Assembly: GCA_916048095.2 (NCBI GenBank)
Contig: OU696575.1
Location: 3,753,501-3,817,500, forward strand
DNA length: 64,000 nt
Direction: 5' to 3'
Origin: Sacculina carcini
Lineage: Eukaryota > Arthropoda > Thecostraca > Sacculinidae
Part shown: positions 1 to 11,194 of the stretch, piece after piece
Layout of the letters: every line of letters begins with the position of its first letter
How positions within the stretch are numbered: position 1 is the stretch's first letter
Notes under the pieces: model-generated
Database searches by the model: none
The model's input: the letters and a program-made list of their open reading frames with translations, nothing else
Told to the model about the DNA's origin: nothing
Program-made: the position numbers and the translations under genes

Positions 1-63
1 GGGCACTCCGCCCTGAAGCCGGGTCGCAGACAAACAATTATTCCAAAACAAAAAGGCCGAAAT
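1..63 (-). repeat. Fragment of short LTR element (5' internal end)
   Basis: This stretch closely matches 36,012-36,075, the internal sequence next to the right-hand LTR of the short LTR element at 34,936-36,508. No LTR follows here, so it is a detached piece truncated by the window edge and by the next repeat. Confidence 0.6.
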
Positions 64-86
64 AGCTTGATTCATGGCTCAAAAAA

Positions 87-158
87 GCGGCACAAAATGG
101 TATGTATGTATCCAACGCGTATATCTAAAGCAACTGCTACACGAACTCAACACCACCA
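87..158. repeat. 70-bp direct repeat, copy 1
   Basis: The sequence beginning GCGGCACAAAATGGTATG recurs almost exactly at 1,044-1,117. The two copies bracket the LTR-element debris at 162-1,030. No function can be read from it. Confidence 0.7.
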
Positions 159-161
159 AAT

Positions 162-1030
162 GTGTGTAGTCGACTCGTCGCTCACATGCCTGTTGCGGGA
201 TGGTTGCGTCCGGCAGCTGCTTGGCTAAAGAGACGGGCCAATGCTCTTTCATCTGGTTGGGATGATGTTATACGAGATGACGAATTAACTGCACAGATGG
301 CATGGACTCACGAGCGAGTGATGCGTGATGACACCGCTCGAGGAACATGGCCGGTCAGCTGGAAGCGGGTGGTTGCGTGGACGGACGCGAGCTCGTTAGC
401 GATTGAGTCGCCTCGTTAGCGTTAGAGTCGCCTGGCGGAACTTTCATTGAAGATGCAAGTTGTTTACGTAGTGATGAATCGGCGCATATCAACATGGCTG
501 AGCTGGACGCAGTGATTCGAGGATTGAATCTGGCGATAGCGTGGAAGTTCGACGTAATTGAATTGAAGACAGATTCAGCTACTGTTTATCGGTGGATTTC
601 TGACGCACTGAGCGGTAGAGCTCGGTTGCGCACCAAAGCACATGGTGAGATGTTGATACTCAAGCTAGTGCTTCAGTGTTAGCAGGGTCTCGTCCCAGCA
701 GACCGCGACAATGGTTGGTTTGTTGGCAGTGTGGACGCAGAGGCCATTTGCCAGATCCTGTCCGAAACAGGGAAACGGCTTGGGGCGATGCATCGGCACC
801 GGCATGCGCTCCCAATAAGTAAATTCGTCTTCTGGTGCTCTTCCCATTGTTTCTCTCACCTTTGACGTCGCGTCTCTTGGCTGCCTAGTCGACACGGGGT
901 GCACCGAAACTCTAGTGAGTCGAAGTTGTTGTGAAAACTGGACCGCTGAGAGTGTCAGTCTCGTTACGTTGTGCGGTGGTAAATTGACATGTGTGGGCAC
1001 CGGTTTCATACAAGTCAGCAGCGGAGTGCC
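162..1030 (+). mobile_element. LTR retrotransposon fossil, rearranged pol pieces
   Basis: The translation of 162-690 matches the RNase H part of the pol gene at 59,572-61,722 (shared words GWLRPAAAWLKRRANALSSG and TDSATVY). Positions 690-1,030 match the zinc-knuckle and aspartic-protease part of the same element, which lies upstream of RNase H in the better copy. The order is therefore swapped: this is a rearranged, clearly broken and old fragment of the family that sits at 59-62.7 kb. Confidence 0.75.
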
Positions 1031-1043
1031 CTCCAGTATTAAC

Positions 1044-1117
1044 AGCGGCACAAAATGGTATGTATGTATCCAACGCGTATATCGAAAGCACCTGCTACAC
1101 GAACTCAACACCATCAA
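1044..1117. repeat. 70-bp direct repeat, copy 2
   Basis: Near-exact second copy of 87-158. Sequence after it, to about 1,240, is rich in CACA words and resembles the LTR tail of the short LTR element at 34.9-36.5 kb. It has no coding signal. Confidence 0.65.
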
Positions 1118-1319
1118 ATCGCACACACCAAACACACATCCACCACCGAAGCACACAACAGACTGTCTCTCACTGTACACGATCACACCACACAATCAGA
1201 TCAATTTTGAGATACAGCGATGTACCTACCTTACTAGTTGACATATTTTTTCGTTTCAGGATATTGATTTGGCTTCGGCGCGACGGTCATGCAGTAATAA
1301 TCCTGACATTTTCTGCTAG

Positions 1320-2260
1320 ATTTGCGGAGAATACACACTGTCAATACACAGGAAAAGCATCAAAAGCGTTGTGAAGCGCGCCTACCAGGCTTACTTTCAG
1401 GTCAAGCTGGGAGATCAAGATAAGTCCTGGGCACCGCACATGGTGTACATGATGTACGTGGAAAACCTCCGGCGGTGGAAGAAGGGCACGCAAATTTCAC
1501 TGAATTTTTGGATTCCGATGGTTTGGAGGGAGCCGTCTGATCATGAATCGGATTGTTACTTCTGCGCCATAAATACTACTGACATCAACCGGAAGAATCG
1601 GAGCAGCATCCAGTACACCGACCTTCCATCTGCCCGCCGTCCAGTTGCTCACTGCGAAAAACTTCCTGTACCAGCGTGCAAAGATCTTCCTGACAGCGAT
1701 GACGAGTCCATCACTACATATGAGGGAGGAGATACACAAGAGGAGTATGAAACACAAGATAGTCCACAGCCCTTTTCACAATGTGAGCTTAATGATCTGG
1801 TTCGGGAGCCCAGCTTGTCGAAAATTTCCGCCGAGCTGTTGACCTCCAGATTCAAAGAGAAAAATCTACTCGGCGAGGATGCGCGTATCACGTTCTTTCG
1901 TAGAAGACATCAAAAATACATAAGCTACTTCTGTCAGGAGGAAGACTTCGTGTAGTGCCGAGATGTCGCCGGTCTCCTTGTTAAACTCGGCACTCCTCAA
2001 TATGATCCGAGAGATTGGTGACTCTTCATAGATAGTAGCAAGCGCTCTTTGAAGAGTGTGCTCATACACAATGAGAACGAGTTTGCCTCAATTCCCCTTA
2101 CGCACTCCACAACTCTCAAAGAGAAATATGATGCAGTCAAGTACGTGCTCGACAAAATCCAATATGAGCAGCACCAATAGCTCATTTGCGTCGACCTTAA
2201 CCCGTTTGTTCCTACCGGTACCATACGCTACCAACTGCATTTGAGTTATGTAATTGCACA
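1320..2260 (+). pseudogene. Decayed copy of multi-copy arthropod gene, unknown function
   Basis: An open stretch at 1,320-1,955 encodes a segment I recognise from recurrent uncharacterised arthropod proteins: KLGDQDKSWAPH, then WIPMVWREPSDH, DCYFC, an LPSARRPV block and an acidic linker. After 1,955 the similarity goes on in other frames to about 2,260, with the characteristic LFIDSSKRSLKSVL block, so the copy carries stops and frame changes. The CxxC and DCYFC pairs suggest metal binding, but no biochemical role is known to me. There is no start codon or promoter; it looks like a dead duplicate or the cargo of an unrecognised mobile element. Confidence 0.55.
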
Positions 2261-2637
2261 CCAAATGAAAATCGTTGCACAGAACGAGTTACAACATGTT
2301 CTACACATAGCCCACACTGCCTGCTACTGATTTGACAAGTATCAAGGTCAGTCAGCATCTTGCAGTTGTGGTGTGAGGCTGCTTGCACGTGACTTTATAG
2401 CAGTTGTAACTTTCGAGATGGTGGCACACGAAAATTAATTTTATTTTCACATTCCTGTCCATTTTTCAAACTTTGACTGTGTATGTATTCATAGGATATA
2501 TATTTATGTATAATGTCAAGCATAAATTGGGAACTAGTTTTGCAAATTTAGAGAGTCACAGGTATTTTTCTCGCAGTGGTATCATATGGTACCGCTAGTG
2601 AGATACGTGTACATAATTTTGTGTGTACATAATTTTA
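2261..2637. other. Gene-free stretch
   Basis: AT-rich, with stops in all frames. I see no repeat, RNA gene or regulatory site I can defend. Confidence 0.5.
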
Positions 2638-3430
2638 TGAACGAGATATTGGATATACTGATGGAAAATGATAAAAGTCAATTTGAAGACGTCTTTATTG
2701 AACCTGATAATGTTGCTGATATAACTGACGAAGATTCTGGTGATGAAAATCTAGATGAAGAATAGAATGTCGATAACCTCTCAGGGAGACAGCTTTCTGC
2801 CCCAGCTGAATTACGCTCGCGTCGGTCTAATCTCGACGACGATATCGATGAAGAAAGTGAGGATGAGATTGTAGAGGAATCTGTCATTGAAGATAGATCT
2901 AATTCAACCAAGAAACGGAAAAAGAGTAGTGTACAGAGAGTAGCTAAGCGGAAAGAAATTAAGCAGCTAAATTGGACTAATATAGCATCTTGCACAGTGC
3001 GATATTTCCTAAAGGTTATTATTCAAAATACAAAGATTTTCCCCTTCTGAGATATTTGAGCTCTATTGATGAAGATATTCTCGACCACATGAAGAATGAA
3101 ATGTCCAAATATTCACTCAAAAGAAATTGGCCAGATGTGAATGTTCAAACTTCAGCTAAGTATTCTTAACTATAGCTATTCTCAGCTAAGTATTCTAGGT
3201 ATGTATTCTTAGCTATATTGGTGCTTAGTGAATACAATTGCACCTCGAGAACTCACATGTACTGGTCAAGATCTGATGATATATTCAATGAAGCAGTACC
3301 AAATTCAATGAGAGATAGATTTGAGACACTCAAGAAATGCTTACACTACAATACCAGTGTAGGAACACACTATTATATTACACTTGTCGCGATGTGTCCG
3401 ATTGTGAAAATGTTTCATTTATAATGTATA
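2638..3430 (+). mobile_element. piggyBac-type transposase remnant
   Basis: An ATG at 2,638 opens an acidic N-terminus rich in D and E, as in piggyBac-family transposases. Around 3,240-3,350 a segment reading MYWSRSDDIFNEAVPNSM matches the conserved region upstream of the catalytic domain (Y-W-S ... N-x-M-x-R-D-R-F). The copy has several stops and frame shifts and lacks the DDD catalytic core and the C-terminal zinc finger; no terminal repeats or TTAA sites were seen. It is a 5' remnant of a DNA transposon. Confidence 0.6.
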
Positions 3431-5760
3431 TTTCTCTTTTCAATCTAAGGTAATCATCATATTATGTGAACGGCAGTCATCCATCGTGGCAGTCATGCCG
3501 CGTAACATATAAAAGTGGCGTTCGGTGTGCGTGTTGTTTTTTTGCTTGTACTGTTCATGACTTTGTGAAAAATATATCCTTTCGAAGCGTTTGCAAGGTG
3601 TGGAATCGGCGACTTCGAAATTGGTGACCCCGACGTGATTATATTTTTGCGCTATATTTGTTCATTTATTTGTTTGTATTGATTTGTAATGTCTCTAGGC
3701 GATCAAATCGATGAAAGTCGCCCGGCCGGCGGGTTGAGATTGCCGCCGTTCAATCCCGACGAGCCTGAATTATGGCTCGCTCAGGTTGAGTGCGCCTTAA
3801 GCGTAGCTGGTATTACAAAAAACACTATGACATTTAATTTCATGGTTGCCGGTTTACCAGCCGATATCGCCAACCAAGTGAAGGACGTCGTCATGTTCGA
3901 GCCTGATTATGATGGGCTTGTGAAATCGCTACGTGAGCGCCTGGCGACTTCGAAAGCAGAGCGCCTTGAGCTGTTGCTAAAAATGAGCTCCTTGGCGATC
4001 AGCGGCCGTCCCAGTTATTGCGGAAAATTCGCAGTGAGCTGAACGATTCAGTACATGACGCTGCCGACACGAGCCTGTTGCGAACGTTGTTTCTCTCGAT
4101 GACTTGGCTCAGTCTGCCGACAGATTCCTGGATCAGACCAGCAAGACCGCGCGTTCGCCGCTGGTTGCAGCCACCAAACGCAGCACGCCAAACCTCACTT
4201 TGGAGCGTGAAGTGGCCCGCCCGAGCAGCACAGTCGAACAACTGATGTTCGAGCTGAGACAACTCCAGCAGCAGGCGCAAGCGACAACGGAAGCGGCAAG
4301 GCTCCAACGTCTCGAGGTGCGGCGGCCACGCGACAGGTCTCGCGGACGACAGTATCAGCACCAGCACGAGTGGAGCGGCAGATCTCCCTCCCGGGGCCGG
4401 CAGCAGCAGCAGCAGCAGCACCAGCACGACACGAACGAAGTGTGCTGGTATCACAGGCGATTCGGTGAGAACTCCACGCGTGGCACAATACCTTGCAACT
4501 GGAATAATTTAAACTAATAAGTCTGGGGCGCCTGGCCAGCGGCTCAGACACGCTCTCATCGGCTCCACTTGTCTGCGTCATTGATAAAAGCACGGACACG
4601 GGCCTGATTGTCGACATCGGCTTGCAAGTGAGCGTCTGGCCGAAGTCGCACTTGTCGAAGAATGTGACCTTGACGCCCATCCAAGAGCCGATGTATTTGC
4701 GATGTCTCAACCGCAAGCGCTGTTGTTTGTGACCGACCTGAATTCCGGCCAGAATCTTCTAATTGCCACCGGCGCTCAGGTCAGCGTGTGGCAGCTCGGC
4801 AGCTCACGCCGGCTGAGAAGCGGTACAGCACCTTTGGCAGCTCTTGGCCGCCTATTCTGCTCTGCGGCATTTACGCCACAGCCTGAAGGGTCGCTCGTTC
4901 ACAATATTCACCGACCACAAACCGCTGACTGCAGCCATCGTGTCCGGTTCAGAGACGTACTCACCGCGCGAGATTCGTCATCTCGACTATATCTCGCAGT
5001 TTACAACCGACATACGGCATCGACAACTGGGTTCTGTTCGCCTGGCACGTGCCTGTCGCGCACGGTCAATATGTTGACGTCCCCGTTTGGATTATTTAAC
5101 CGCGTTGGCGGCCGCGCAAGCCAGCGACGCGGAGACGCAACAGTTCGTGGAGAAAGGCCAGCACTCGCTGCAGCTGAGGCACGTGCCACTCTAAAACGGT
5201 CAGAGAGTCTGGTGCGACTACTCCACCGGCAAATGTCGCTCGGTACTGCCGTCTACTCTAAGACCCTTCTTCGCATTGGTCCACGGCTTGGCTCATCCCG
5301 GCGTCACTGCGAGCCGGAAGCTTGTGTCTGAACGATTTGTGTGACCCGGCATGCAACAGGACGTGCAGAGTTGGGTGCGGTCATGTGTAAAATGTCAACG
5401 TTCCAAAGTACGCCGCCACACGAAAGCGCCGTTGTCAAAATTCGCACCACCGTCGATGAGATTCACCGATTTGCATATCGACCTGGTCGGTCCGCTTCCA
5501 CCATCAGACGGTGCGATCCACATACTCAAGGTGGTCGACCGCCTCGCCAGGTGGGCAGAGGTCATCCCGCAGGCTCGTTCCACTGCAGAATATGTCGCCA
5601 AAGTACTACTGCAGCATTGGGTGTCCCGTTTTGGTGTGCCGGAAAGCATTGTCCGGCACACCAAATCGGACAATAACGGACTCTTCCTCTTTGCAATGCA
5701 AAAAACCAGAAGCATCTAGATGCTATGGTTACCAAAATATCACAGGTTGAATGAGGTGCT
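3431..5760 (+). mobile_element. Ty3/Gypsy fossil, CsRn1-type
   Basis: The order is a partial LTR-like leader, a primer-binding site at 3,622-3,640, gag (from the ATG at 3,689 to about 4,517, ending near a C-x2-H box of CsRn1 style), then protease, RNase H (FTIFTDHKPLTAAIVSG, about 4,890-4,950) and integrase (zinc-finger and catalytic core, 5,351-5,690) pieces. Much of RT is missing, and no 3' LTR was found. The element is broken in many places and looks old. It is related to, but clearly diverged from, the young element at 18,891-24,327. Confidence 0.75.
3622..3640 (+). promoter_or_regulatory. LTR primer-binding site, tRNA-Trp type
   Basis: TGGTGACCCCGACGTGATT is the complement of the 3' end of animal tRNA-Trp including CCA. 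CsRn1-clade Gypsy elements are known to use tRNA-Trp as primer, which agrees with the gag and integrase pieces that follow. Confidence 0.7.
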
Positions 5761-5867
5761 ATCATCGGTGTTCGTGGCGATCGGCTGCGCCGGCACCTGG
5801 TTAAAGTGAAAGAAAATGGGTCCCTTCTATCCTCTCTTCAAATGTTGGCGGAAGAAGTAGCGGACCC

Positions 5868-5935
5868 CCTAGGGCCTTCTCAGGGACCCCCAGGGGCCCG
5901 GGGACCCCAGTTTGGGAACCTCTGCTCTACGCAAC
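5868..5935 (-). repeat. hAT-type terminal remnant
   Basis: Read on the minus strand, the right end begins CAGAGGTTCCCAAACTGGGG and continues with GGTCC/GGACCC-rich sequence, a classic terminus of non-autonomous hAT transposons. Only one end is recognisable. Confidence 0.5.
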
Positions 5936-6180
5936 TACACTAAAATGGACCTGATTAACTCCTACAAAGAACGGGCCTAATTAGCAGGCTGAAGGATCTC
6001 TGACCAACATCTCACGTGCTTTCAAAAAAACAAGCTAATAAAACAGTTTTATGTTGTCTGCTGTGAGAGAAAACGCCTGAATCACAGTCAAGTGAAAGTT
6101 CTCGCGGAAATATTGCACGGTTTTTTCCTTGTTTTTTTAAAATTATTTTCAGTTTTAGCAATTTAATGTCCCGATGACTA

Positions 6181-6255
6181 TACCATTTACAAATTGAATT
6201 GATCCAAATTAAATCTGATTTGATCCAAATGAAATCTGATTTGATCCAAGTTCAA
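6181..6255 (+). repeat. Left terminal inverted repeat with 21-bp subrepeats
   Basis: The outer motif TACCATTTACAAATTG is followed by units starting GATCCAAAT at a 21-base spacing (about 2.5 copies). In this superfamily such repeats usually bind the transposase. Confidence 0.75.
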
Positions 6256-6500
6256 CATAAGTGAAAAAATTAAACTTTAATCATAAAAATTATTTTTTGG
6301 GTATAAAACATCGAAAACGTATTTATATTATAAAGCGTATAAAGCGTTTATATTATCAAGCGAATTTATATTCAAAATATGAAGATTTGGTAACTTTATG
6401 TCGATTGAGCAGAAATTTTCTCAGGCACGCCATGTTTTATTTGACAATAGAACTTGACACAACTTATCAGTTCGATAGCGTTAATAGTGCAAAAGTAAAA

Positions 6501-7545
6501 ATGAAGTATAATAAAATCAGTGAAAATGATAGAAAAAGAATTATGGAAGCATACCAGAATGAGAATTATTGGAAAAATGTTGCTAATACTTTAGGAGTGA
6601 AAATCAAGACTGTGTATCATTGTTTGAGGAAGAATCAGGACTTACCGAAACGTCGGGGAGGTAACTACGCAAAAAAACTCCTGAAATGATACTCACTGTC
6701 ATCACCGAAGTGGAGAAATCGCCTTCAATCACATTGGCAGATTTACAAATTAAGATCAATGATGTGCACGGATGTCAGGTGTGCATAAACACCATACAAA
6801 ATTGGCTGGATGGAGAAATGTTTACTCTGAAAACAGTACGGCCTGTCTTCAGCGCGATGAACAGCGAAGTTAACAAAAGGAAGAGGGCGACATATATAGA
6901 AGAACTTTTTTCGCATCCGGTCCGAAGGTCTCCGTATGGGTCGATGAGACCAACTTCAACCTGTATTGTATGCGGAACCAAGAAAGATCAATAGTGGGAA
7001 CAAGGGCGTCTGTAGTGCAGCCATCTAGTAAAGGAGCAAACTTTCACATAATCGGTGCAATGACGAGATCCAGACTCGTATTGATATCCACGCAAAGAGG
7101 CTCATTCAAGAAACCAAACTGTGCGGAATGGTTTCGTTGTCTCATAGACGAATGTCGCCAAGCCGAAATTCACCAGCCCACCATCATCATAGACAATGCT
7201 CCAGCAAACAGCAACATTGAGGAGGTATTTAGACAGCAGGATGATGTGCAGCTTCTCAGAATGGCTCCATATTCATACCTGTTGAATCCAATTGAACTGC
7301 TGTGGAGCTGTCTGAGGTGTCACATCAAAAGAAGGCTGAGAGAAGAAATACCTCGATTGTCGAGCCTCGCTGCTAGAGAAAACGCTACCCTCTCACTGGC
7401 CGAGCAGAGGATGCAGCTGCTGGAAAATATAGCGCTGGATTGCATCAGCCAAATTGACCAGACGCAGCTGCACGGTTTCACCAACAGGGTGGAGCGGTAT
7501 TTCTCAGCAGCAATAAAACAAGAAGATCTCGTGGAGATATCTTGA
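6501..7545 (+). pseudogene. Tc1/mariner-superfamily transposase, frameshifted
   Basis: The ATG at 6,501 starts a helix-turn-helix N-terminus (MKYNKISENDRKRIMEAYQN, then a GVKIKTVYHCL recognition helix). The catalytic domain follows, with IIIDNAP near 7,188 and NPIELLW near 7,290; by my count 33 residues separate this D from the E. Comparison with the copy at 25,149-26,229 puts the first catalytic block at VSVWVDETNFN near 6,930. There are two frame changes, one in the A-run near 6,670 and one near 6,915, so the gene is dead. The stop is at 7,543-7,545. Confidence 0.8.
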
Positions 7546-8106
7546 AAAATTATACTGTCTTGTGTTCATTGCTGTGCTTTGTCTCTTGTCTTGACCGTTT
7601 GTTGTATAAATTGGCATCAAAATTGATTCATTCACATCAAATCTTGTTCCTCTGATTATTTCGCAAAATAGAATGTACCAAACCAAATACATTTTCAGAA
7701 CGAACCACAAATTCACCAAAATCGCACACACCTCGCTAATATGAACTCATATCATGTGCAGCTTCCTAGCACGCACACACGCACGCGCAAAACGAAAACT
7801 GACAGGCAAGCGTAGTTTGAATTTGAAATAAGTTGCACGGGTGAACTGCACGTGCGTGAATCAAACTATCGTAACAGCACCTCCTGCTGTAGACTACAGC
7901 ACATACAACACCCGCTGCTGCAACGATACAGTTTGATGCACGCACCACAAGCGTTCATCTCACATACTGATTCACAAACACACACCTGCACAATGTGCAT
8001 ATATATTTGAACTTTTTGATACATATGATGTAAGAAAATATAACAAAAATGATAGCTATAACAGTGAAACGATTCAGGCTGCCTCTTCTTCAGTGACAGT
8101 AGGATC

Positions 8107-8107
<1 letters not shown>
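7546..8107. other. 3' arm of mariner copy 1, gene-free
   Basis: Sequence between the transposase stop and the Penelope cluster. It contains CACG/ACAC-rich stretches but no reading frame or repeat that I can name. Confidence 0.5.

Positions 8108-8182
<75 letters not shown>
8108..8182. repeat. (TA)n microsatellite at Penelope boundary
   Basis: An uninterrupted AT dinucleotide run at the outer (left) edge of an inverted Penelope terminal module. The same arrangement recurs at 9,416, 11,359, 33,272, 34,642 and 58,885. Confidence 0.95.
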
Positions 8183-8190
<8 letters not shown>

Positions 8191-8371
8191 TCTCATTCAG
8201 ACAAACGAGATTAAACTGGATTGCCGCTTTGCAGTTTTCAATCTTCTTCTTTGTCGTCTCGATCGCTCGTGCGAGTTTTTGATGATCGCTGTTGAGCTTG
8301 TGCAGTAATTCGCCGATGCGTAACGTTTCGGAGCAGCAGGTCTCCATCCTCAGACAATGTGGTCAACTAAA
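8183..8371 (-). repeat. Penelope pseudo-LTR module, inverted
   Basis: On the minus strand this reads: hammerhead-like motif, an ATG, then a short frame (ETLRIGELLHKLNSDHQKLA and so on) that runs into (TA)n. It is nearly identical to 9,215-9,415 but inverted. Confidence 0.75.
8315..8360 (-). ncRNA. Hammerhead-ribozyme-like motif
   Basis: On the minus strand: CTGAGGA (fits the core CUGANGA), then GGAG...CTCC (4-bp stem II), then GAAACGTT (fits GAAA plus a tiny ACGU stem III and an NUH cleavage triplet). Flanking bases allow only a short stem I. Penelope-like elements are known to carry minimal hammerhead ribozymes; activity here is an inference. Confidence 0.55.
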
Positions 8372-9104
8372 ATTCAACGCACAAAGAGCTCGAGCGTGTC
8401 ACACAGGTGCTGCTCAACAACGGCTATCCGAACGAGCAAATTTCAGACGTGATTGCTGCAGCGCTGAACAAGCATTTCGAGAACAACTGTTTAAGCGACA
8501 CACAACAGCATATTACTTTATACTACGGAAATGTTATGTCTTCTGCGCACAAAGTCGACGAACGCGTCATGAAGGAGATTATTGAGAAGAATGTGAGACC
8601 CACTGAGCCAGAAAAAAAGGTGCAATTGATAATTTATTATCGTTCACAAAAAACATCAAGTCTGATATTGCGCAACAAAGCATGCAATGACAGGCCAGAC
8701 AAGCTGCAGCGACATCATGTTGTCTACCTGTGAAAACGATGAGGGGTGCGGACCTCATTCCTACATCGGGATGACAACAACAACGCTGTCGCGCCGTTTG
8801 ACCTGCCATCTCAGCAACGGCGCTATCAAAAACCACAATGCATCGGCGCATAACACAAAGATTAGTCGAGAAGAAATAGTGGCAAGAACATATATATTGG
8901 CGCACGAAACGGAAAACATGCGCTTGAAACCTTTGGAAGCGATTTACATAACAACAATGCGCCCAAAAATCAACGTGCAATTGGAGGAAAATGGTGTTCT
9001 CCCCATCCAAAGACCCCCATCAAGCAGTGAGCTGGACGCGCCCATGCGCGAGGTGCCACAAACGGCGGCGCGCAGTAGCGTGAGCCATAGGTGTCATCGA
9101 CCAT
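8372..9104 (+). pseudogene. Penelope-like body A: connector and GIY-YIG endonuclease
   Basis: The frame from about 8,372 gives ELERVTQVLLNNGY, then a linker with YYGNVMSSAHKVDERVM, then SYIGMTTTTLSRRLTCHLSN, the GIY-YIG nuclease signature, and EAIYITTMRPKINVQLEENG near the C-terminus. Upstream RT is missing through 5' truncation. The product would be the endonuclease end of a Penelope-type reverse transcriptase. The copy is broken by more than one change. Confidence 0.8.
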
Positions 9105-9204
9105 AGGTGTGAATTTCGCACACCGCGCGCATACACGAGGCGTGAAAATAACGCATACAATTGACAACCTATATAAACACACAATCGACAACAAACAAAC
9201 GGCA

Positions 9205-9413
9205 TTTAGTTGACCACATTGTCTGAGGATGGAGACCGGCTGCTTCGAAACGTTACACATCGACGAATTACTGCACAAGCTCAACAGCGATCATCAAAAA
9301 CTCGCACGAGCGATCGAAACGACAAAGAAGAAGATTGAAAACTGCAAAGCGGCAATCCAGTTTAATCTCGTTTGTCTGAATGAGAATATTCTTCCAGGCT
9401 ACACCAATATCAT

Positions 9414-9415
<2 letters not shown>
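9205..9415 (+). repeat. Penelope pseudo-LTR module, forward
   Basis: Contains the hammerhead-like motif at 9,216-9,262 and a short frame from the ATG at 9,229 (ETLHIDELLHKLNSDHQKLA and onward), followed by the (TA)n run at 9,416-9,482. Confidence 0.8.
9216..9262 (+). ncRNA. Hammerhead-ribozyme-like motif
   Basis: CTGAGGA at 9,223-9,229, stem II GGAG (9,231) with CTTC (9,243), GAAAC at 9,247-9,251 and GTT at 9,252-9,254. TGT before the core can pair with ACA after the cleavage site (stem I). The ATG of the short frame (9,229) overlaps the last base of the core. Confidence 0.55.

Positions 9416-9482
<67 letters not shown>
9416..9482. repeat. (TA)n microsatellite
   Basis: Pure AT run joining the end of one Penelope terminal module to the truncated start of the next body. 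Confidence 0.95.
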
Positions 9483-9484
<2 letters not shown>

Positions 9485-9519
9485 CAACAACAAATCTGAC
9501 AGCACACACAAACTGCCTA

Positions 9520-10123
9520 TGTTGACTGGGGAATTTTCACCCGGTTACGCGTACGGCAATGTCAAAACCCACAAGTCTGGCAATCCATTGAGACCGATAA
9601 TCTCACAAATACCAACTGCAACCTACAGTGTCGCCAAAAAACTCAACGAAATTCTACGACCATATGTGCAGTGACTACAGCTTGAGCAGCTGACAGGACT
9701 TTCTGGAATTGTTGAGGAATGTAAAGCATGAAGGAGGCACGATCGCATCTTTGGATGTCGAAAGCCTTTTCACAAACATACCAGTTGATCGCACCATCGA
9801 CATCATAATGGACCGTGTATATAGGTGCGAAGGAAATGAACCACTACAAACACCAGAAAGGGTAATGCGGACCCTATTGACCGTCTGTACCAGGGAAGCT
9901 CCTTTCACCTGTCCCGCTGGGCAACTATTCCAGCAGGTAGACGGAATTGCGATGGGTAGCCCCTTGGGTGTTCTTTTCGCCAACTTTTGTATGGGAGCAG
10001 CGGAAGCAGAGGTGCTAAAACAGCAAACCGTCGGTATACTGTCGCTACATCGATGATATATTCGTCAAAGTACAGTCACCAGACGAGATAGAGAACCTGC
10101 AATCAGCACTTGAAAAAGAAACG
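9520..10123 (+). pseudogene. Penelope-like body B: reverse transcriptase part
   Basis: Translations give YGNVKTHKSGNPLRPIISQI, ASLDVESLFTNIPV and [19 protein letters not shown], which are the fingers, motif A and motif B of Penelope-type RT. The N-terminal part is absent (5' truncation at the (TA)n run), and the frame changes more than once before the downstream open stretch. Confidence 0.8.
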
Positions 10124-11074
10124 TTGCTAAAACTGAACAAAGAATACGCACAAAATAATCGCTTGCCATTTCTCGATGTGCTGGTTCAATTGAATGGTGA
10201 ACGAATAGACACCAGTGTCCACACCAAGCCCACCAACGCAGGCCTGTGCATGAGCGGCCGAAGCGAATGCCCAAACAGATACCGGCGAGCAACGATTTCT
10301 GCATACGTGCGATGTGCTCTGACACACTGTTCAACGTGGCAATCAACTCACAGTGAACTGGAACGAGTTACGCAAGTCTTGGTAAATAATGGTTACTGCA
10401 ACACAGAAATATCAGACGTCATCGCAGAAACGCTGAATAATTTTTTCCAAAAAGATACATCGAATCGCCCAGACACAAAGAGCATTGAGCTCTATAACAA
10501 AAACGTATTTTCGACCTCGCACAGAGTGGATGAACGTGTGATGAAAAACATTGTCGAGAATAACGTGAAGGCCACTGAAGAAAACACTGTAGTGAAATTG
10601 AATATTTATTACAAAACGCAGAAGACGGCAAACTTGGTTCTACGCAACAAACCAGAATGTGACAAGCCCGCGCAGCTGCAGCAGCATAACGTCGTTTACC
10701 AATTCACATGCAATGTTGAGGGGTGTGGACCTCAAAGTTATATTGGTATGACGACGACGACGCTGTCGCGGCGGCTGACTTGCCACCTGAGCAACGGCGC
10801 CATCAAAAAACATTTCAGCTCGGCTCACAGACAAAAACTGACACGTGATGATATTGTTCGCGGTACTGAGGTGTTGGCGTATGGAAACGACGCACGTCGA
10901 CTGCGCCTGCTTGAAGCAGTGTACATCACCCAGCTGAGGCCATCAATAAACATTCAGCAGGAAGAAAATGGTGTACTTCCAACTCAGCGAGCCCCCCCAT
11001 CTGAGCGAAACTCGACTCGCCCTTGCGACAGTCAGACGCCCGCACATCCGCCTGATGAAAACACCTTGGTGTGA
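10124..11074 (+). CDS. Penelope-like body B: thumb, linker and GIY-YIG endonuclease
   Basis: An open frame of 316 codons starting inside the element. It contains NRLPFLDVLVQLNGERIDTS (RT thumb), SAYVRCALTHCSTW, a linker with VFSTSHRVDERVM, a Cys-rich CNVEGCGP just before SYIGMTTTTLSRRLTCHLSN (GIY-YIG core), and EAVYITQLRPSINIQQEENG. This is the best-preserved endonuclease half in the window. As part of a truncated element it has no start of its own; the first ATG is arbitrary. Confidence 0.8.
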   Translation: MLKLNKEYAQNNRLPFLDVLVQLNGERIDTSVHTKPTNAGLCMSGRSECPNRYRRATISAYVRCALTHCSTWQSTHSELERVTQVLVNNGYCNTEISDVIAETLNNFFQKDTSNRPDTKSIELYNKNVFSTSHRVDERVMKNIVENNVKATEENTVVKLNIYYKTQKTANLVLRNKPECDKPAQLQQHNVVYQFTCNVEGCGPQSYIGMTTTTLSRRLTCHLSNGAIKKHFSSAHRQKLTRDDIVRGTEVLAYGNDARRLRLLEAVYITQLRPSINIQQEENGVLPTQRAPPSERNSTRPCDSQTPAHPPDENTLV

Positions 11075-11194
11075 TTCCTGGTCGCTACCACCTAGGCGCG
11101 ACTATAGTCATTGTATTTAAATATTCGCCCACATTTTGAACAATTGTTTGTATTCGTTGTGTATTGTATATCATGTGTATTGTGATTTTATGAA

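Noticed and set aside
4195-4716. Minus-strand 173-codon frame
   Set aside because: It runs antisense to the gag and protease part of a Gypsy fossil and has no recognisable domain.
8093-8347. Tyr-Ile repeat proteins at (TA)n arrays (also 33 kb, 34.6 kb, 58.9 kb)
   Set aside because: Low-complexity translation of the dinucleotide run; only the module part outside the run shows conserved residues.
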